From the NCBI GenBank assembly GCA_023429375.1, contig JAEYVY010000007.1, forward strand, positions 186,001 through 250,000: a DNA stretch of 64,000 bases, given 5' to 3'. Both the position numbers and the translations under genes were made by a program. The notes under the pieces are model-generated. The model ran no database searches. It saw only the letters and a list, made by a program, of their open reading frames with translations, and was not told the DNA's origin. Positions 9,025-17,488 of the stretch are shown here, piece by piece (position 1 is the first letter of the stretch; each line of letters starts with the position of its first letter). This DNA is from Bacteroidota bacterium. GTDB lineage: Bacteria; Bacteroidota; Bacteroidia; Bacteroidales; Tannerellaceae.

Positions 9025-10293
9025 ATGAACAAAACGAAAATCACTATCGTAGGTCTTGGCTATGTAGGATTGCCATTAGCAGTGGCCTTCTCGCGTAAAT
9101 ATGATGTCATTGGCTTTGACATAAATAAAGAACGCATATCCCAGTTAAATCAATGTTTGGATCGTACGAAAGAGGTGGAGAGTGGAGACCTTTCCGAAGC
9201 ACTTTCATTGGGGCTGAAAATTAGTGATGATTCGCAAGCTATTGCTGATTCAAACGTCTACATAGTAACGGTTCCCACCCCTGTAACGCATTTTAAAACA
9301 CCAGATCTTACTCCCCTGCTTAGTGCTACCGCAACAATTGGCAAAGTGTTGAAAAAAGGAGATATCATAGTCTATGAATCGACGGTATATCCCGGCTGTA
9401 CGGAAGAAGACTGCGTACCTGTATTGGAACGTGAATCAGGCTTAAAGTATAATGTGGATTTCTTTTGCGGCTACTCTCCCGAGCGCATCAATCCCGGAGA
9501 TAAGAAAAATAAACTGACAACTATCCGAAAGGTAGTGTCCGGTTCTACCCCTCAAACAGCTGATAAAATCGAACAGTTGTATGCCTCTATAATAACGGCA
9601 GGAACCCACAAGACATCGTCAATAAAAGTGGCAGAAGCCTGTAAAGCTATTGAAAATGCCCAACGAGATGTGAATATATCATTTGTGAACGAATTGGCCC
9701 TGATATTCGATCGAATGGGGATAGATACAACTGAGGTGCTGGAAGCGGCAGCAACAAAATGGAACTTTCTAAAATTCACTCCTGGCCTTGTTGGTGGACA
9801 TTGTATAGGTGTCGACCCCTATTACCTGCTTTACAAATCTCAATGTCTGGGCTATAATCCCCAAGTGATCTTATCGGGTAGAACTGTAAATGACGAGATG
9901 GGGCGGTTTGTAGCGTCTAAAACCGTGAAACTAATGATAAAGAACGGAATTAAGATTGATGGCAGCAGAGTCCTGATCTTGGGATTTACCTTCAAAGAAA
10001 ACTGTCCGGATACACGTAACACCAAAGTAGTTGACGTAATCGACGAACTTAAAGATTTTGGAGTCGAAGTGGATGTCTATGACCCCTATGCCATTAAAGA
10101 AGAAGTGCGAGCAGAATACGGTCTGGAGCTGCTGGAAGAACTGCCTGACTTGAAGAAATACGATGGAATCATCTTGACTGTTGCGCACAATGAATTTAAA
10201 GACCTCGATTTCTCATTTACACAAAGCCAGCCAACAGTCTTGTTCGACGTTAAGTCGGTAATTGATAAAAAGCATACACACGGTCGTCTGTAA
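9025..10293 (+). CDS. Nucleotide-sugar dehydrogenase (UDP-N-acetylhexosamine 6-dehydrogenase type)
   Basis: A 422-residue enzyme of the UDP-glucose/UDP-mannose dehydrogenase family. The N-terminal Rossmann motif is GLGYVGLP (10-17). The catalytic Cys260 lies in VGGHCIGVDPYYL, and the C-terminal domain carries GFTFKENCPDTRNTK. The form resembles WbpO/TviB, which oxidise UDP-GalNAc or UDP-GlcNAc to the uronic acid using NAD twice. It would supply an acidic N-acetyl sugar to the polysaccharide made by the following genes. No TviC-like epimerase is adjacent, so the exact sugar is open. First gene of the locus. Confidence 0.88.
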   Translation: MNKTKITIVGLGYVGLPLAVAFSRKYDVIGFDINKERISQLNQCLDRTKEVESGDLSEALSLGLKISDDSQAIADSNVYIVTVPTPVTHFKTPDLTPLLSATATIGKVLKKGDIIVYESTVYPGCTEEDCVPVLERESGLKYNVDFFCGYSPERINPGDKKNKLTTIRKVVSGSTPQTADKIEQLYASIITAGTHKTSSIKVAEACKAIENAQRDVNISFVNELALIFDRMGIDTTEVLEAAATKWNFLKFTPGLVGGHCIGVDPYYLLYKSQCLGYNPQVILSGRTVNDEMGRFVASKTVKLMIKNGIKIDGSRVLILGFTFKENCPDTRNTKVVDVIDELKDFGVEVDVYDPYAIKEEVRAEYGLELLEELPDLKKYDGIILTVAHNEFKDLDFSFTQSQPTVLFDVKSVIDKKHTHGRL

Positions 10294-10336
10294 GAAGTAT
10301 TCATCTGAAAAAGAAATAAAGTCCTACTCAATTCGT

Positions 10337-10376
10337 TATATTTGTAATCATTTAGTCACTCTCAGATGGGAGTGAC
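10337..10376 (+). promoter_or_regulatory. Candidate internal promoter and leader hairpin before the flippase gene
   Basis: TATATTTG at 10337-10344 fits the -7 consensus, but no good -33 box is visible. A perfect 7-bp stem, GTCACTC with GAGTGAC, follows at 10355-10376. The flippase GTG start is at 10409. Confidence 0.35.
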
Positions 10377-10408
10377 GAGCACTTCGTATGTTTAAAAAGA
10401 TTATTTAG

Positions 10409-11848
10409 GTGGCAGAGCAATCACTAAAAGACAAAACAGCAAAAGGTATATTCTGGGGCGGCATAAGCAATGGCCTTCAGCAGGTATTAAACCTAATTTT
10501 TGGTATAGTTTTAGCTCGTATACTTGATGTCTCAGATTATGGTATGGTTGGGATGCTAGCCATTTTCTCGGCAATAGCGTCATCTATACAAGAATGTGGT
10601 TTTACTACGGCCTTAACTAATGAAAAAGAGATAAAACACGAAGATTATAATGCTGTTTTTTGGTTTAGTGTAATAAGTGGAGTTATAATGTATTTCATAC
10701 TTTTCTTTTCAGCGCCATTAATTGCTGACTTTTATAAAACACCTGAACTCAAAAATATATCCCGTGTGTTATTTTTAAGTTTTGTTTTTGGCGGAATCGG
10801 AACAGCTCAATATGCTTACATGTTTAAAACGCTAATGGTTAAACAGCAAGCAAAAGTTAATGTTTTGGCACTATTCTTTTCGGGAATAGCAGGAATAGTC
10901 TCTACTCTTATGGGGTTCGCTTATTGGGGGCTTATAACTCAAAGTCTTATTTACGTAGCTTTGAGTACACTGTTGCGCTGGTATTATTCACCATGGCGGC
11001 CTACCTTGAACTTTAATTTTTTTCCGTTAAAGAGAATGATTGGGTTTAGCTCTAAAATATTCTTCTCAAATATTTTCTTACAGATAAGCAATAATATTTT
11101 TTCGGTTCTACTCGGTAAACTTTATAATGCTAATCAGGTAGGTTTCTATTCACAAGGACAAAAATGGATGGGAATGGGGCAGTTGTTTATTGGATCAGTA
11201 ATTAACAATGTTGCTCAGCCAATCTTAGTTCAGGTATCTAATGAAAAAGAACGACAGAAAGAAGTTTTTCGAAAAATGGTTCGCTTTGGAGCATTTTTAT
11301 CTTTCCCTTTGATGTTCGGGTTGGCTTTTGTAAGTAAAGAATTTATCATAATAGCAATAGGAATAAAATGGGAACCTGCAGTACCTTTCTTGAGAGCATT
11401 TTGTATTTGGGGAGCGTTTGCATATTTGTGGATTTTGTTTAATAATTTGCTAATGACCTATGGAAAGTCGAATATCTGTATGTGGGTTACTATATCTACA
11501 TGTTCATTACAAATGTTGGCTCTACTCATAATGCTCCCATATGGTATTCTTTCTATGCTTGGGGCATATATTATTGCTTACTTTGTTGGCTTATTTGTAC
11601 AGTATTATTTTGTTAGAAAGCTTATTTCTCTCTCTGTCTTCAATCTCATAAAAGATATTTCTCCTTATCTACTAGCAACTTTTGTGTCTTTTGCAATTGT
11701 ATGGTTTTCAATAAATCCAATAGATAATATATATACACTATTCATTAGTAAAATTCTACTTAGTGGATTTATTTATTGTGCTATTTTGTGGTTTGGAAAT
11801 TCTATCATATTTAAAGAATCAGTGCAGTATATAAGGAAAAGAAGATGA
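10409..11848 (+). CDS. Polysaccharide flippase, Wzx/MOP superfamily
   Basis: A 479-residue integral membrane protein with about 12-14 hydrophobic segments. It opens with KDKTAKGIFWGGISNGLQQ, the amphipathic start typical of WzxC-like lipopolysaccharide/exopolysaccharide exporters. These flip lipid-linked repeat units across the inner membrane. The start is a GTG; the only upstream in-frame choice is blocked by a stop. Noticeably more AT-rich than the dehydrogenase before it, which suggests a junction between imported and resident DNA. The 244-base spacer after it holds only a hairpin (12005). Confidence 0.88.
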   Translation: MAEQSLKDKTAKGIFWGGISNGLQQVLNLIFGIVLARILDVSDYGMVGMLAIFSAIASSIQECGFTTALTNEKEIKHEDYNAVFWFSVISGVIMYFILFFSAPLIADFYKTPELKNISRVLFLSFVFGGIGTAQYAYMFKTLMVKQQAKVNVLALFFSGIAGIVSTLMGFAYWGLITQSLIYVALSTLLRWYYSPWRPTLNFNFFPLKRMIGFSSKIFFSNIFLQISNNIFSVLLGKLYNANQVGFYSQGQKWMGMGQLFIGSVINNVAQPILVQVSNEKERQKEVFRKMVRFGAFLSFPLMFGLAFVSKEFIIIAIGIKWEPAVPFLRAFCIWGAFAYLWILFNNLLMTYGKSNICMWVTISTCSLQMLALLIMLPYGILSMLGAYIIAYFVGLFVQYYFVRKLISLSVFNLIKDISPYLLATFVSFAIVWFSINPIDNIYTLFISKILLSGFIYCAILWFGNSIIFKESVQYIRKRR

Positions 11849-12004
11849 GATTTTAAATTCACTTATATGTAAATTTTGAGATTAGAAGAGAATAATAGGC
11901 ATATAAAGTACTCCCAGAAGAATTTTAAATTAAGATTTACATGCTATTTTCCCCTGGGGTTATTCTTAATTTGATTTATTAGTATCTATCATAAATAAAA
12001 TGAA

Positions 12005-12031
12005 ATGTAAGAATTTGGAACTTTCTTACAT
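12005..12031 (+). terminator. Hairpin in the spacer between the flippase and WbsX-like genes
   Basis: A perfect 9-bp stem, ATGTAAGAA with TTCTTACAT, is followed by GTTTTTAATTT. It could be a weak terminator or attenuator inside the locus. The rest of 11849-12092 is AT-rich with no other feature seen. Confidence 0.45.
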
Positions 12032-12092
12032 GTTTTTAATTTAAAACTGAAATAACAAAAGGGTTTCTTCATTGGAATTAACCTTTACGAAA

Positions 12093-13202
12093 ATGAATGC
12101 TGAGGACATGAATATGAATCATAGAGTAAGAGTGATAGCATTTTATCTGCCACAGTTCCACCCAATACCTGAGAACGATAAATGGTGGGGCAAAGGATTT
12201 ACAGAATGGACTAACGTAGGAAAAGCAAAACCGCTATTCAAAGGGCATTATCAGCCTCGTGTTCCTGCGGATTTAGGATATTATGACCTCCGTGTCCCTG
12301 AAACAAGACAAGCTCAAGCTGATTTAGCCAAAGAATATGGCATTGAGGGTTTTCTTTATTGGCACTATTGGTTTGGAAATGGTAGACGTTTACTAGAAAG
12401 ACCATTTAATGAAGTATTATACTCAGGAAAACCAGAATTACCATTCTGTTTGGGTTGGGCAAACCATAGTTGGCAAGGAATTTATTGTGGTGTTAAATCG
12501 AAAGAACCTCTAATCGAACAACTTTATGGAGGAGAAGAAGACTATGAAAAGCATTTTTATGATGTTTTGCCAGCCTTTAAAGATAATCGGTATATAACAG
12601 TTGAGGGTAAACCTCTTTTCTACATACATTCTCCATTAGCATCACCTGAGATTAAGGTTTTTGTAAAGGTTTGGAGTAGATTGGCCCTTGAAAATGGGCT
12701 AAAAGGAATTACATTTGTAGGGAATGTGCCAAATAATGAACAGGATATTAATGAGGTACTTAAGTTTTGTTCTTATGTTAATGTCGATACATTATTTGAT
12801 TTTAAAAAATATGATTTTTCCTTTTGGACCAAAGTAAAGAATAAAATACTAAGAGAGATATTTAAAGTTGGAAATGTTTATGACTATAAAAAAGCGATGA
12901 AATACTTTTTTAGTAAAAAAGTCGATAAAAAATATTATTTCCCAACGATTATTCCTGGATGGGATCATACCCCAAGAACTGGTCCTGTAGGAAATGTCCT
13001 AAATAATTCGACTCCAGAGCTATTTGAAAAACACGTAAAAGCTGTCTTTAATGAAATTCGAGAAAAAGAGTTAGACAAACGAATCGTTTTTTTAAAATCA
13101 TGGAATGAATGGGCTGAAGGTAATTACGTAGAGCCTGATCTAAAATTTGGTCATGGTTATCTGAAAGCAATAAAGAATGCATTAAAAGAAATTATCGAAT
13201 GA
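12093..13202 (+). CDS. WbsX-like glycan biosynthesis protein (GH99-related fold)
   Basis: About 369 residues. The start VIAFYLPQFHPIPEND followed by KWWGKGFTEWTNV is the hallmark of the WbsX family found in O-antigen and capsule loci, as are the Trp-rich LGWANHSW and the closing SWNEWAEGNYVEPD. Such proteins are listed as glycosyltransferase WbsX or as relatives of GH99 endo-mannosidases; the reaction is not firmly established. I chose the ATG at 12093. In-frame ATGs at 12108 and 12114 and a TTG at 12072 are also possible. Its stop overlaps the next start by 4 bases, so translation is probably coupled. Confidence 0.85.
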   Translation: MNAEDMNMNHRVRVIAFYLPQFHPIPENDKWWGKGFTEWTNVGKAKPLFKGHYQPRVPADLGYYDLRVPETRQAQADLAKEYGIEGFLYWHYWFGNGRRLLERPFNEVLYSGKPELPFCLGWANHSWQGIYCGVKSKEPLIEQLYGGEEDYEKHFYDVLPAFKDNRYITVEGKPLFYIHSPLASPEIKVFVKVWSRLALENGLKGITFVGNVPNNEQDINEVLKFCSYVNVDTLFDFKKYDFSFWTKVKNKILREIFKVGNVYDYKKAMKYFFSKKVDKKYYFPTIIPGWDHTPRTGPVGNVLNNSTPELFEKHVKAVFNEIREKELDKRIVFLKSWNEWAEGNYVEPDLKFGHGYLKAIKNALKEIIE

Positions 13203-13606
13203 TGAATCTATCAGATGTAAAGATTATAGAACTGCCTAAAATAAATGATCGGAGAGGTAATCTGTCGTTTGTTGAAGAGGAAACTCATATACCCTTTAAA
13301 ATAATTAGGAGTTATTGGATTTATGATGTTCCAGGAGGAGAGCTAAGAGGAGGTCATGCATATAAGGAAAATCAGGAATTCATAATAGCTCTTTCTGGTA
13401 GCTTTGATGTCGTTTTGGATGATGGAGTTGACAGAAAAGTATTTCATTTGAACCGCTCTTATTATGGGCTATATGTGCCAAACGGAATTTGGAGGCAAAT
13501 GGAGAATTTTTCAACAAATTCTTTGGCATTAGTATTAGCATCTTCTCCATTTTGTAAAGATGATTATATCTATGATTACGATTTCTTTAAATCAATAAAG
13601 CAATGA
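13199..13606 (+). CDS. dTDP-sugar 3,4-ketoisomerase homologue, copy 1 (altered active-site His)
   Basis: A 135-residue cupin of the FdtA/QdtA/WxcM family, which turns dTDP-4-keto-6-deoxyglucose into the 3-keto isomer. The motif YDVPGGELRGGHAYK (42-56) aligns with the next gene, but the second His of HAH is Tyr55 here. In characterised FdtA that His is, to my recollection, catalytically important, so this copy may be inactive or act on another substrate. It overlaps both neighbours by ATGA junctions, so the three genes are probably translated together. Probable tandem duplicate of 13603-14025. Confidence 0.85.
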   Translation: MMNLSDVKIIELPKINDRRGNLSFVEEETHIPFKIIRSYWIYDVPGGELRGGHAYKENQEFIIALSGSFDVVLDDGVDRKVFHLNRSYYGLYVPNGIWRQMENFSTNSLALVLASSPFCKDDYIYDYDFFKSIKQ

Positions 13607-14025
13607 CAAAGTCCTCTGTATACGATTGTTCCATTATTGAGCTGGATAAACATCATCATGAGAAAGGTAATATAACTGTTGTTGAAAGTGGACAGACTGT
13701 GCCTTTTGATGTTAAAAGAGCTTATTATTTATATGATGTTCCCGGAGGAGAATCTCGAGGAGGACATGCTCATAAAGAATTGCAACAATTAATAGTTGCT
13801 GTAAGTGGTAGTTTTAATGTAATCTTGGATGATGGGAAAGTGAAGCGTACTTTTTTTCTAAATCGTCCCTATCAAGCCTTGTTAGTAGTTCCTGGAATAT
13901 GGAGAGAACTTGAAGATTTTTCGTCTGGCTCTGTTTGTCTAGTTCTAGCATCACAAATCTATGATGAAAAAGACTATATACGAGACTATTCTGAGTTTTT
14001 AAATTATAAAAAAGAGCTAGCCTGA
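13603..14025 (+). CDS. dTDP-4-keto-6-deoxyhexose 3,4-ketoisomerase, copy 2
   Basis: A 140-residue FdtA/QdtA-type cupin with the intact motif RGGHAHK (His55 and His57) and the following GSFNVILDDG strand. It should form dTDP-3-keto-6-deoxy-D-galactose or -glucose, the precursor aminated by the transaminase at 14208 to give Fuc3N or Qui3N. Which epimer is made cannot be told from this sequence. The substrate needs RmlA and RmlB, not encoded in this window. Starts inside the stop of copy 1. Confidence 0.88.
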   Translation: MTKSSVYDCSIIELDKHHHEKGNITVVESGQTVPFDVKRAYYLYDVPGGESRGGHAHKELQQLIVAVSGSFNVILDDGKVKRTFFLNRPYQALLVVPGIWRELEDFSSGSVCLVLASQIYDEKDYIRDYSEFLNYKKELA

Positions 14026-14207
14026 TTGAAGATCATCTTTTAGCAGAGGATCAAAGTGAAAAAGGGGAGTTGGCGCTGTTGTATCCAATGACATCCCTAC
14101 ATAAACCTTTGATAATGTAATCATATCATGGTTTATAACACAAAAGGCAAAGCATTAGACATCAAAATTAAAGATGAATCAGGAGTAATCCATCAAATAG
14201 GCTGAAT
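14026..14207 (+). other. Spacer with two tiny open frames; possible gene remnant
   Basis: The spacer splits the ketoisomerases from their expected partner, the transaminase. One frame is open from 14026 to a stop near 14118 (containing GELALLYPMTSLHKPLIM). A second, ATG at 14128 to TGA at 14203, encodes 25 residues beginning MVYNTKGKALDIKI. Neither is recognised. In related clusters an acyltransferase (FdtC/QdtC) often sits here, but I see no hexapeptide repeats, so that identity is not supported. Confidence 0.3.
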
Positions 14208-15305
14208 ATGATTGAATTTTTAGAATTAAAAAAAATAACAGATAACTACTCTGCTGAGATTCATGATGCAGTAAAACGTGTCATTGATTCTGGTTGGTAT
14301 TTGAATGGAGAGGAAAACAAACAATTTTCTCGAAACTATGCAACTTATATTGGTTCTAAATATTGTCTTGGAGTAGCGAATGGCCTTGATGCTCTGCGTT
14401 TAATATTGAAGGCTTATATAGAAATGGGTGCTTTTGAAGAAGGGGATGAAATTATAGTCCCTGCTAATACATTTATTGCTACAGTTTTAGCTATTACTGA
14501 CAATAAATTAACTCCTGTTTTTGTTGAGCCAGACTTATCTACGCTTCAGATAGATGATTCTAAAATTGAAGGGTTTATATCAAACAAGACGAAAGCAATT
14601 ATGCTTGTGCATCTTTACGGAAGATGTGCATATACACATAAAATAGGAGATATATGCAAAAAATATAATCTCAAATTAATTGAAGATAATGCCCAAGCGC
14701 ATGGATGCATGTTTGAAGGAAGAAAAACCGGATCATTGGGCGATGCTGCCGGACATAGTTTTTATCCAGGGAAAAACTTGGGTGCTTTAGGCGATGCAGG
14801 GGCTGTAACAACTAATGATTCTGAACTGATACGTATCATTGAGGCATTAGCGAATTATGGATCTTATGAAAAGTATGTATCTGAGTATAAGGGGATAAAT
14901 AGCCGATTAGATGAGATACAAGCTGCAATCTTAAATGTGAAACTTAAATATTTGGATGAAGACACTAGAAAAAGACAGCAAATTGCAAAGCAGTATATTG
15001 ATGAAATTCATCATCCAGAAATAATGATTCCTAAAGTTTCAGAAAAAACAAGTCATGTCTATCATTTATTCCCAGTTTTAACACCACAAAGAGAGAACTT
15101 GAGGGATTATTTAAAATTGAATGGGATTCAAACGCTAATTCACTATCCAATTCCTCCACATAAACAAAAGTGCTATAAGGAATTCAATCATTTATTTTTA
15201 CCTGTCACTGAAAGAATACATAAGGAAGAAGTTAGTTTACCGATGAGTCCAATGTTAAGTCAAGAAGAAGTAAAGTATATCATAGAAACAATCAATAAAT
15301 TCTAA
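14208..15305 (+). CDS. PLP-dependent sugar aminotransferase (FdtB/QdtB type)
   Basis: A 365-residue DegT/DnrJ/EryC1-family enzyme. It has the substrate loop GVANGLDALRL (55-65), the cofactor Asp in LIEDNAQAHG, and the PLP lysine Lys189 in GHSFYPGKNLGALGDAG. Directly downstream of the ketoisomerases, it most likely transaminates the 3-keto sugar to dTDP-3-amino-3,6-dideoxyhexose. No N-acetyltransferase follows, so acetylation would need an enzyme elsewhere. The next gene starts 7 bases later. Confidence 0.9.
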   Translation: MIEFLELKKITDNYSAEIHDAVKRVIDSGWYLNGEENKQFSRNYATYIGSKYCLGVANGLDALRLILKAYIEMGAFEEGDEIIVPANTFIATVLAITDNKLTPVFVEPDLSTLQIDDSKIEGFISNKTKAIMLVHLYGRCAYTHKIGDICKKYNLKLIEDNAQAHGCMFEGRKTGSLGDAAGHSFYPGKNLGALGDAGAVTTNDSELIRIIEALANYGSYEKYVSEYKGINSRLDEIQAAILNVKLKYLDEDTRKRQQIAKQYIDEIHHPEIMIPKVSEKTSHVYHLFPVLTPQRENLRDYLKLNGIQTLIHYPIPPHKQKCYKEFNHLFLPVTERIHKEEVSLPMSPMLSQEEVKYIIETINKF

Positions 15306-15312
15306 ATAGCTG

Positions 15313-16275
15313 ATGGAGATTAATATTTCTGTATTTATTGTGTCATATAATCAGAAGGACTATATTGATCAAGCAATACAATCGGTTTTATCACAAAGCT
15401 ATCTTCCTTTTGAATTAGTTATTTCTGATGATTGTTCTACTGATGGAACATGGGAGATTATACAATCGTATGCTAATAGGTATCCTCAATTGATAAAAGC
15501 AAACCGTAATGAGCCTAATTTGGGAATCTTCCAGAATTTCAACAAAGCGACCTCATTGACTACAGGGAATCTTGTTACATGCGTTGCTGGTGACGATTTC
15601 ATAAAACCTGGTTATTTTGAAGCAGTTTATAATTGTATAAATGATAATGGACTAAATCCAGATACGGATAGTTTTATTTTGATTCCGAATGTGATAAAAC
15701 TTTTGGAATCTGGAGAAGAAATAAATCATTCTAATTATCAGTTTAAAGATAAGTCTGTAATAGGATTAACAATAAGAGGAATACTTGATGATCGATATGG
15801 GGTTGTAAGTAGAGCCTCCTTAAATAGAACTTCAGATTTCATTGAGAATATAGGCATACATGCTGATTATGTTTGGGGTGTTGATCGGGTATTAAATACT
15901 AGTCATTTTTATTTTATTGATGGGTATTATCCTGTTTACAGAGAAGGTATAGGCGTTTCTGCAATCCAGAATAGAGAAAAAGAGATTCTGGCATCTAAAT
16001 CATGGATTAAAGCAGCAGAAATAGTGATTGAACAATATAAATCGGTTCTTCTAAAAAGGGATATTCGATTTATTAAGTATCTAAAAGCAAAATATAGTTA
16101 TCTTGCTAATCGTACATTCAAAGCATATTGTCAACTATTTATATTAACTATAATTAATTTGGATAATTTCGGAATTATGAGAAGAGCAACTAAAGCTGTA
16201 GTTTTTTTGTTTCTTCCTCGTGTTCTAAAAAAATATTTATTTAAAATTAGGCTACTAGAACAACTTTCAAAATAA
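15313..16275 (+). CDS. Family 2 glycosyltransferase
   Basis: A 320-residue GT-A fold enzyme. The start VFIVSYNQKDYIDQAIQSVL and the nucleotide-binding DDCSTDGTWEII are standard GT2 motifs. VAGDDFI near residue 95 supplies the acidic metal-binding motif. A basic, Lys/Arg-rich C-terminal region with a hydrophobic stretch may sit on the membrane. It probably adds one sugar to the lipid-linked repeat unit; donor and acceptor cannot be told. AT-rich, with codon use unlike the core genes around the locus. Confidence 0.88.
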   Translation: MEINISVFIVSYNQKDYIDQAIQSVLSQSYLPFELVISDDCSTDGTWEIIQSYANRYPQLIKANRNEPNLGIFQNFNKATSLTTGNLVTCVAGDDFIKPGYFEAVYNCINDNGLNPDTDSFILIPNVIKLLESGEEINHSNYQFKDKSVIGLTIRGILDDRYGVVSRASLNRTSDFIENIGIHADYVWGVDRVLNTSHFYFIDGYYPVYREGIGVSAIQNREKEILASKSWIKAAEIVIEQYKSVLLKRDIRFIKYLKAKYSYLANRTFKAYCQLFILTIINLDNFGIMRRATKAVVFLFLPRVLKKYLFKIRLLEQLSK

Positions 16276-16623
16276 TGCATGATCTAAAGATTAATAGTAC
16301 AGTGAAAGTCTATTGTTATAATCTAGGAGATATTTTTATTTGTCTAGCTCATATGAACTCTTGGTGTAGTAGCCAATGAAGCCTTAAAGTGTCCGGATGT
16401 AATAGGAGCAATAACATTAGTTGATAATGAGAACGGAGTTTTTCCCAAAAAGAATATATTCCATTAGTTATTATTATAATAAATGAACTAAGGTTATGTT
16501 GGAAATCTCAAATTAAGGTGAAACAATACTTGATGAGTACAACTTTCTTTTTATATTATTCTAATTTAATTCGAAAAATAGCGTTCTAGAAATCAACTAA
16601 AATGTATAATAATTTTTCATAAG
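16276..16623 (+). pseudogene. Decayed spacer with a gene remnant
   Basis: A 348-base, very AT-rich gap inside the glycosyltransferase run. The stretch 16363-16467 reads in frame as GVVANEALKCPDV followed by IGAITLVDNENGVF and PKKNIFH, then a stop. This looks like protein-coding sequence without a start; upstream of it all frames are broken by stops. I do not recognise the parent gene. The rest of the gap shows nothing I can support. Confidence 0.4.
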
Positions 16624-17484
16624 ATGAATTACAAATTATTTTTTCATAAATTGTATTTGGCTTGGTTGAAAAGGACTAAAGCTAAAAGCAATCAAAAATC
16701 CCGTGCTGTTTGGATGACTAAAGGTTATAATAATACACCTGAAGTATCTTTTATAATACAGTCTCATAATAAAAGTTTAGAAGTCTGTCATATAGTTTCT
16801 AAACTTAGGAATAATCAAAACTCTGAGATTATTGTTTTGGATGATGGATCTACCATGGAACATTCAAAAAGGATTATGTCTGAGCTTAACGGAGCAAATG
16901 AATTTGTAATACATGCGAATGATTTATTTGAGATTATAATGTATGATAGAGCGATCCGTATGGCAAATGGGAAATTTATTGTGCTATTACAAGATGATGA
17001 TAATTTCCCTAATTTGGATTGGGTTGATAAAGGAATTCACTATATGAATAGATTTCCAGACATGGTGATATTGGGCGGAAATGGAGGCCATGATTTTGTT
17101 TTAAAAGAAGAGACAAAGCAAGGCGTTGGTGTTCCTTATTCTGAAAAAAAAGGAGGCGAATTTCGTTTTGTTCATCATGTAGACAGAGCTCCAATGTTTA
17201 TCAATAAAGATTTGTTTCTAGACAAAATAAAACATATAAATTATGAATTTGCTCCTTTTCAATTTGATGATTGTGAAATGTGCCTGAGAGCTTGGTTAAA
17301 TGGCCTGAAAGTTGGATGGTTTGACGCTGGATTTACTTCATTAAGTGCTGGAGGAATGCGTATTTGGAATAATACTTTTCTTGCAGAGCAATGTGAGATA
17401 AATTCTAGATTGTTATATGATAAATTTGTGGGCAAGATAGAGACAATAGATGCATTGGTTGATAAATCAAATGAAGACCTGTAA
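16624..17484 (+). CDS. Glycosyltransferase, family 2-like
   Basis: A 286-residue GT-A protein. After a basic N-terminus, VSFIIQSHNKS and IIVLDDGSTMEHSKRIM mark the nucleotide-binding half, and LLQDDDNFPNLDWV near residue 122 gives an extended acidic motif. The acceptor side includes DDCEMCLRAWLNG, the ED-like catalytic region of GT2 enzymes. Cytoplasmic, acting on lipid-linked glycan; sugar specificity unknown. Follows the decayed spacer and precedes the GT4 gene by 4 bases. Confidence 0.8.
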   Translation: MNYKLFFHKLYLAWLKRTKAKSNQKSRAVWMTKGYNNTPEVSFIIQSHNKSLEVCHIVSKLRNNQNSEIIVLDDGSTMEHSKRIMSELNGANEFVIHANDLFEIIMYDRAIRMANGKFIVLLQDDDNFPNLDWVDKGIHYMNRFPDMVILGGNGGHDFVLKEETKQGVGVPYSEKKGGEFRFVHHVDRAPMFINKDLFLDKIKHINYEFAPFQFDDCEMCLRAWLNGLKVGWFDAGFTSLSAGGMRIWNNTFLAEQCEINSRLLYDKFVGKIETIDALVDKSNEDL

Positions 17485-17488
17485 GTAA

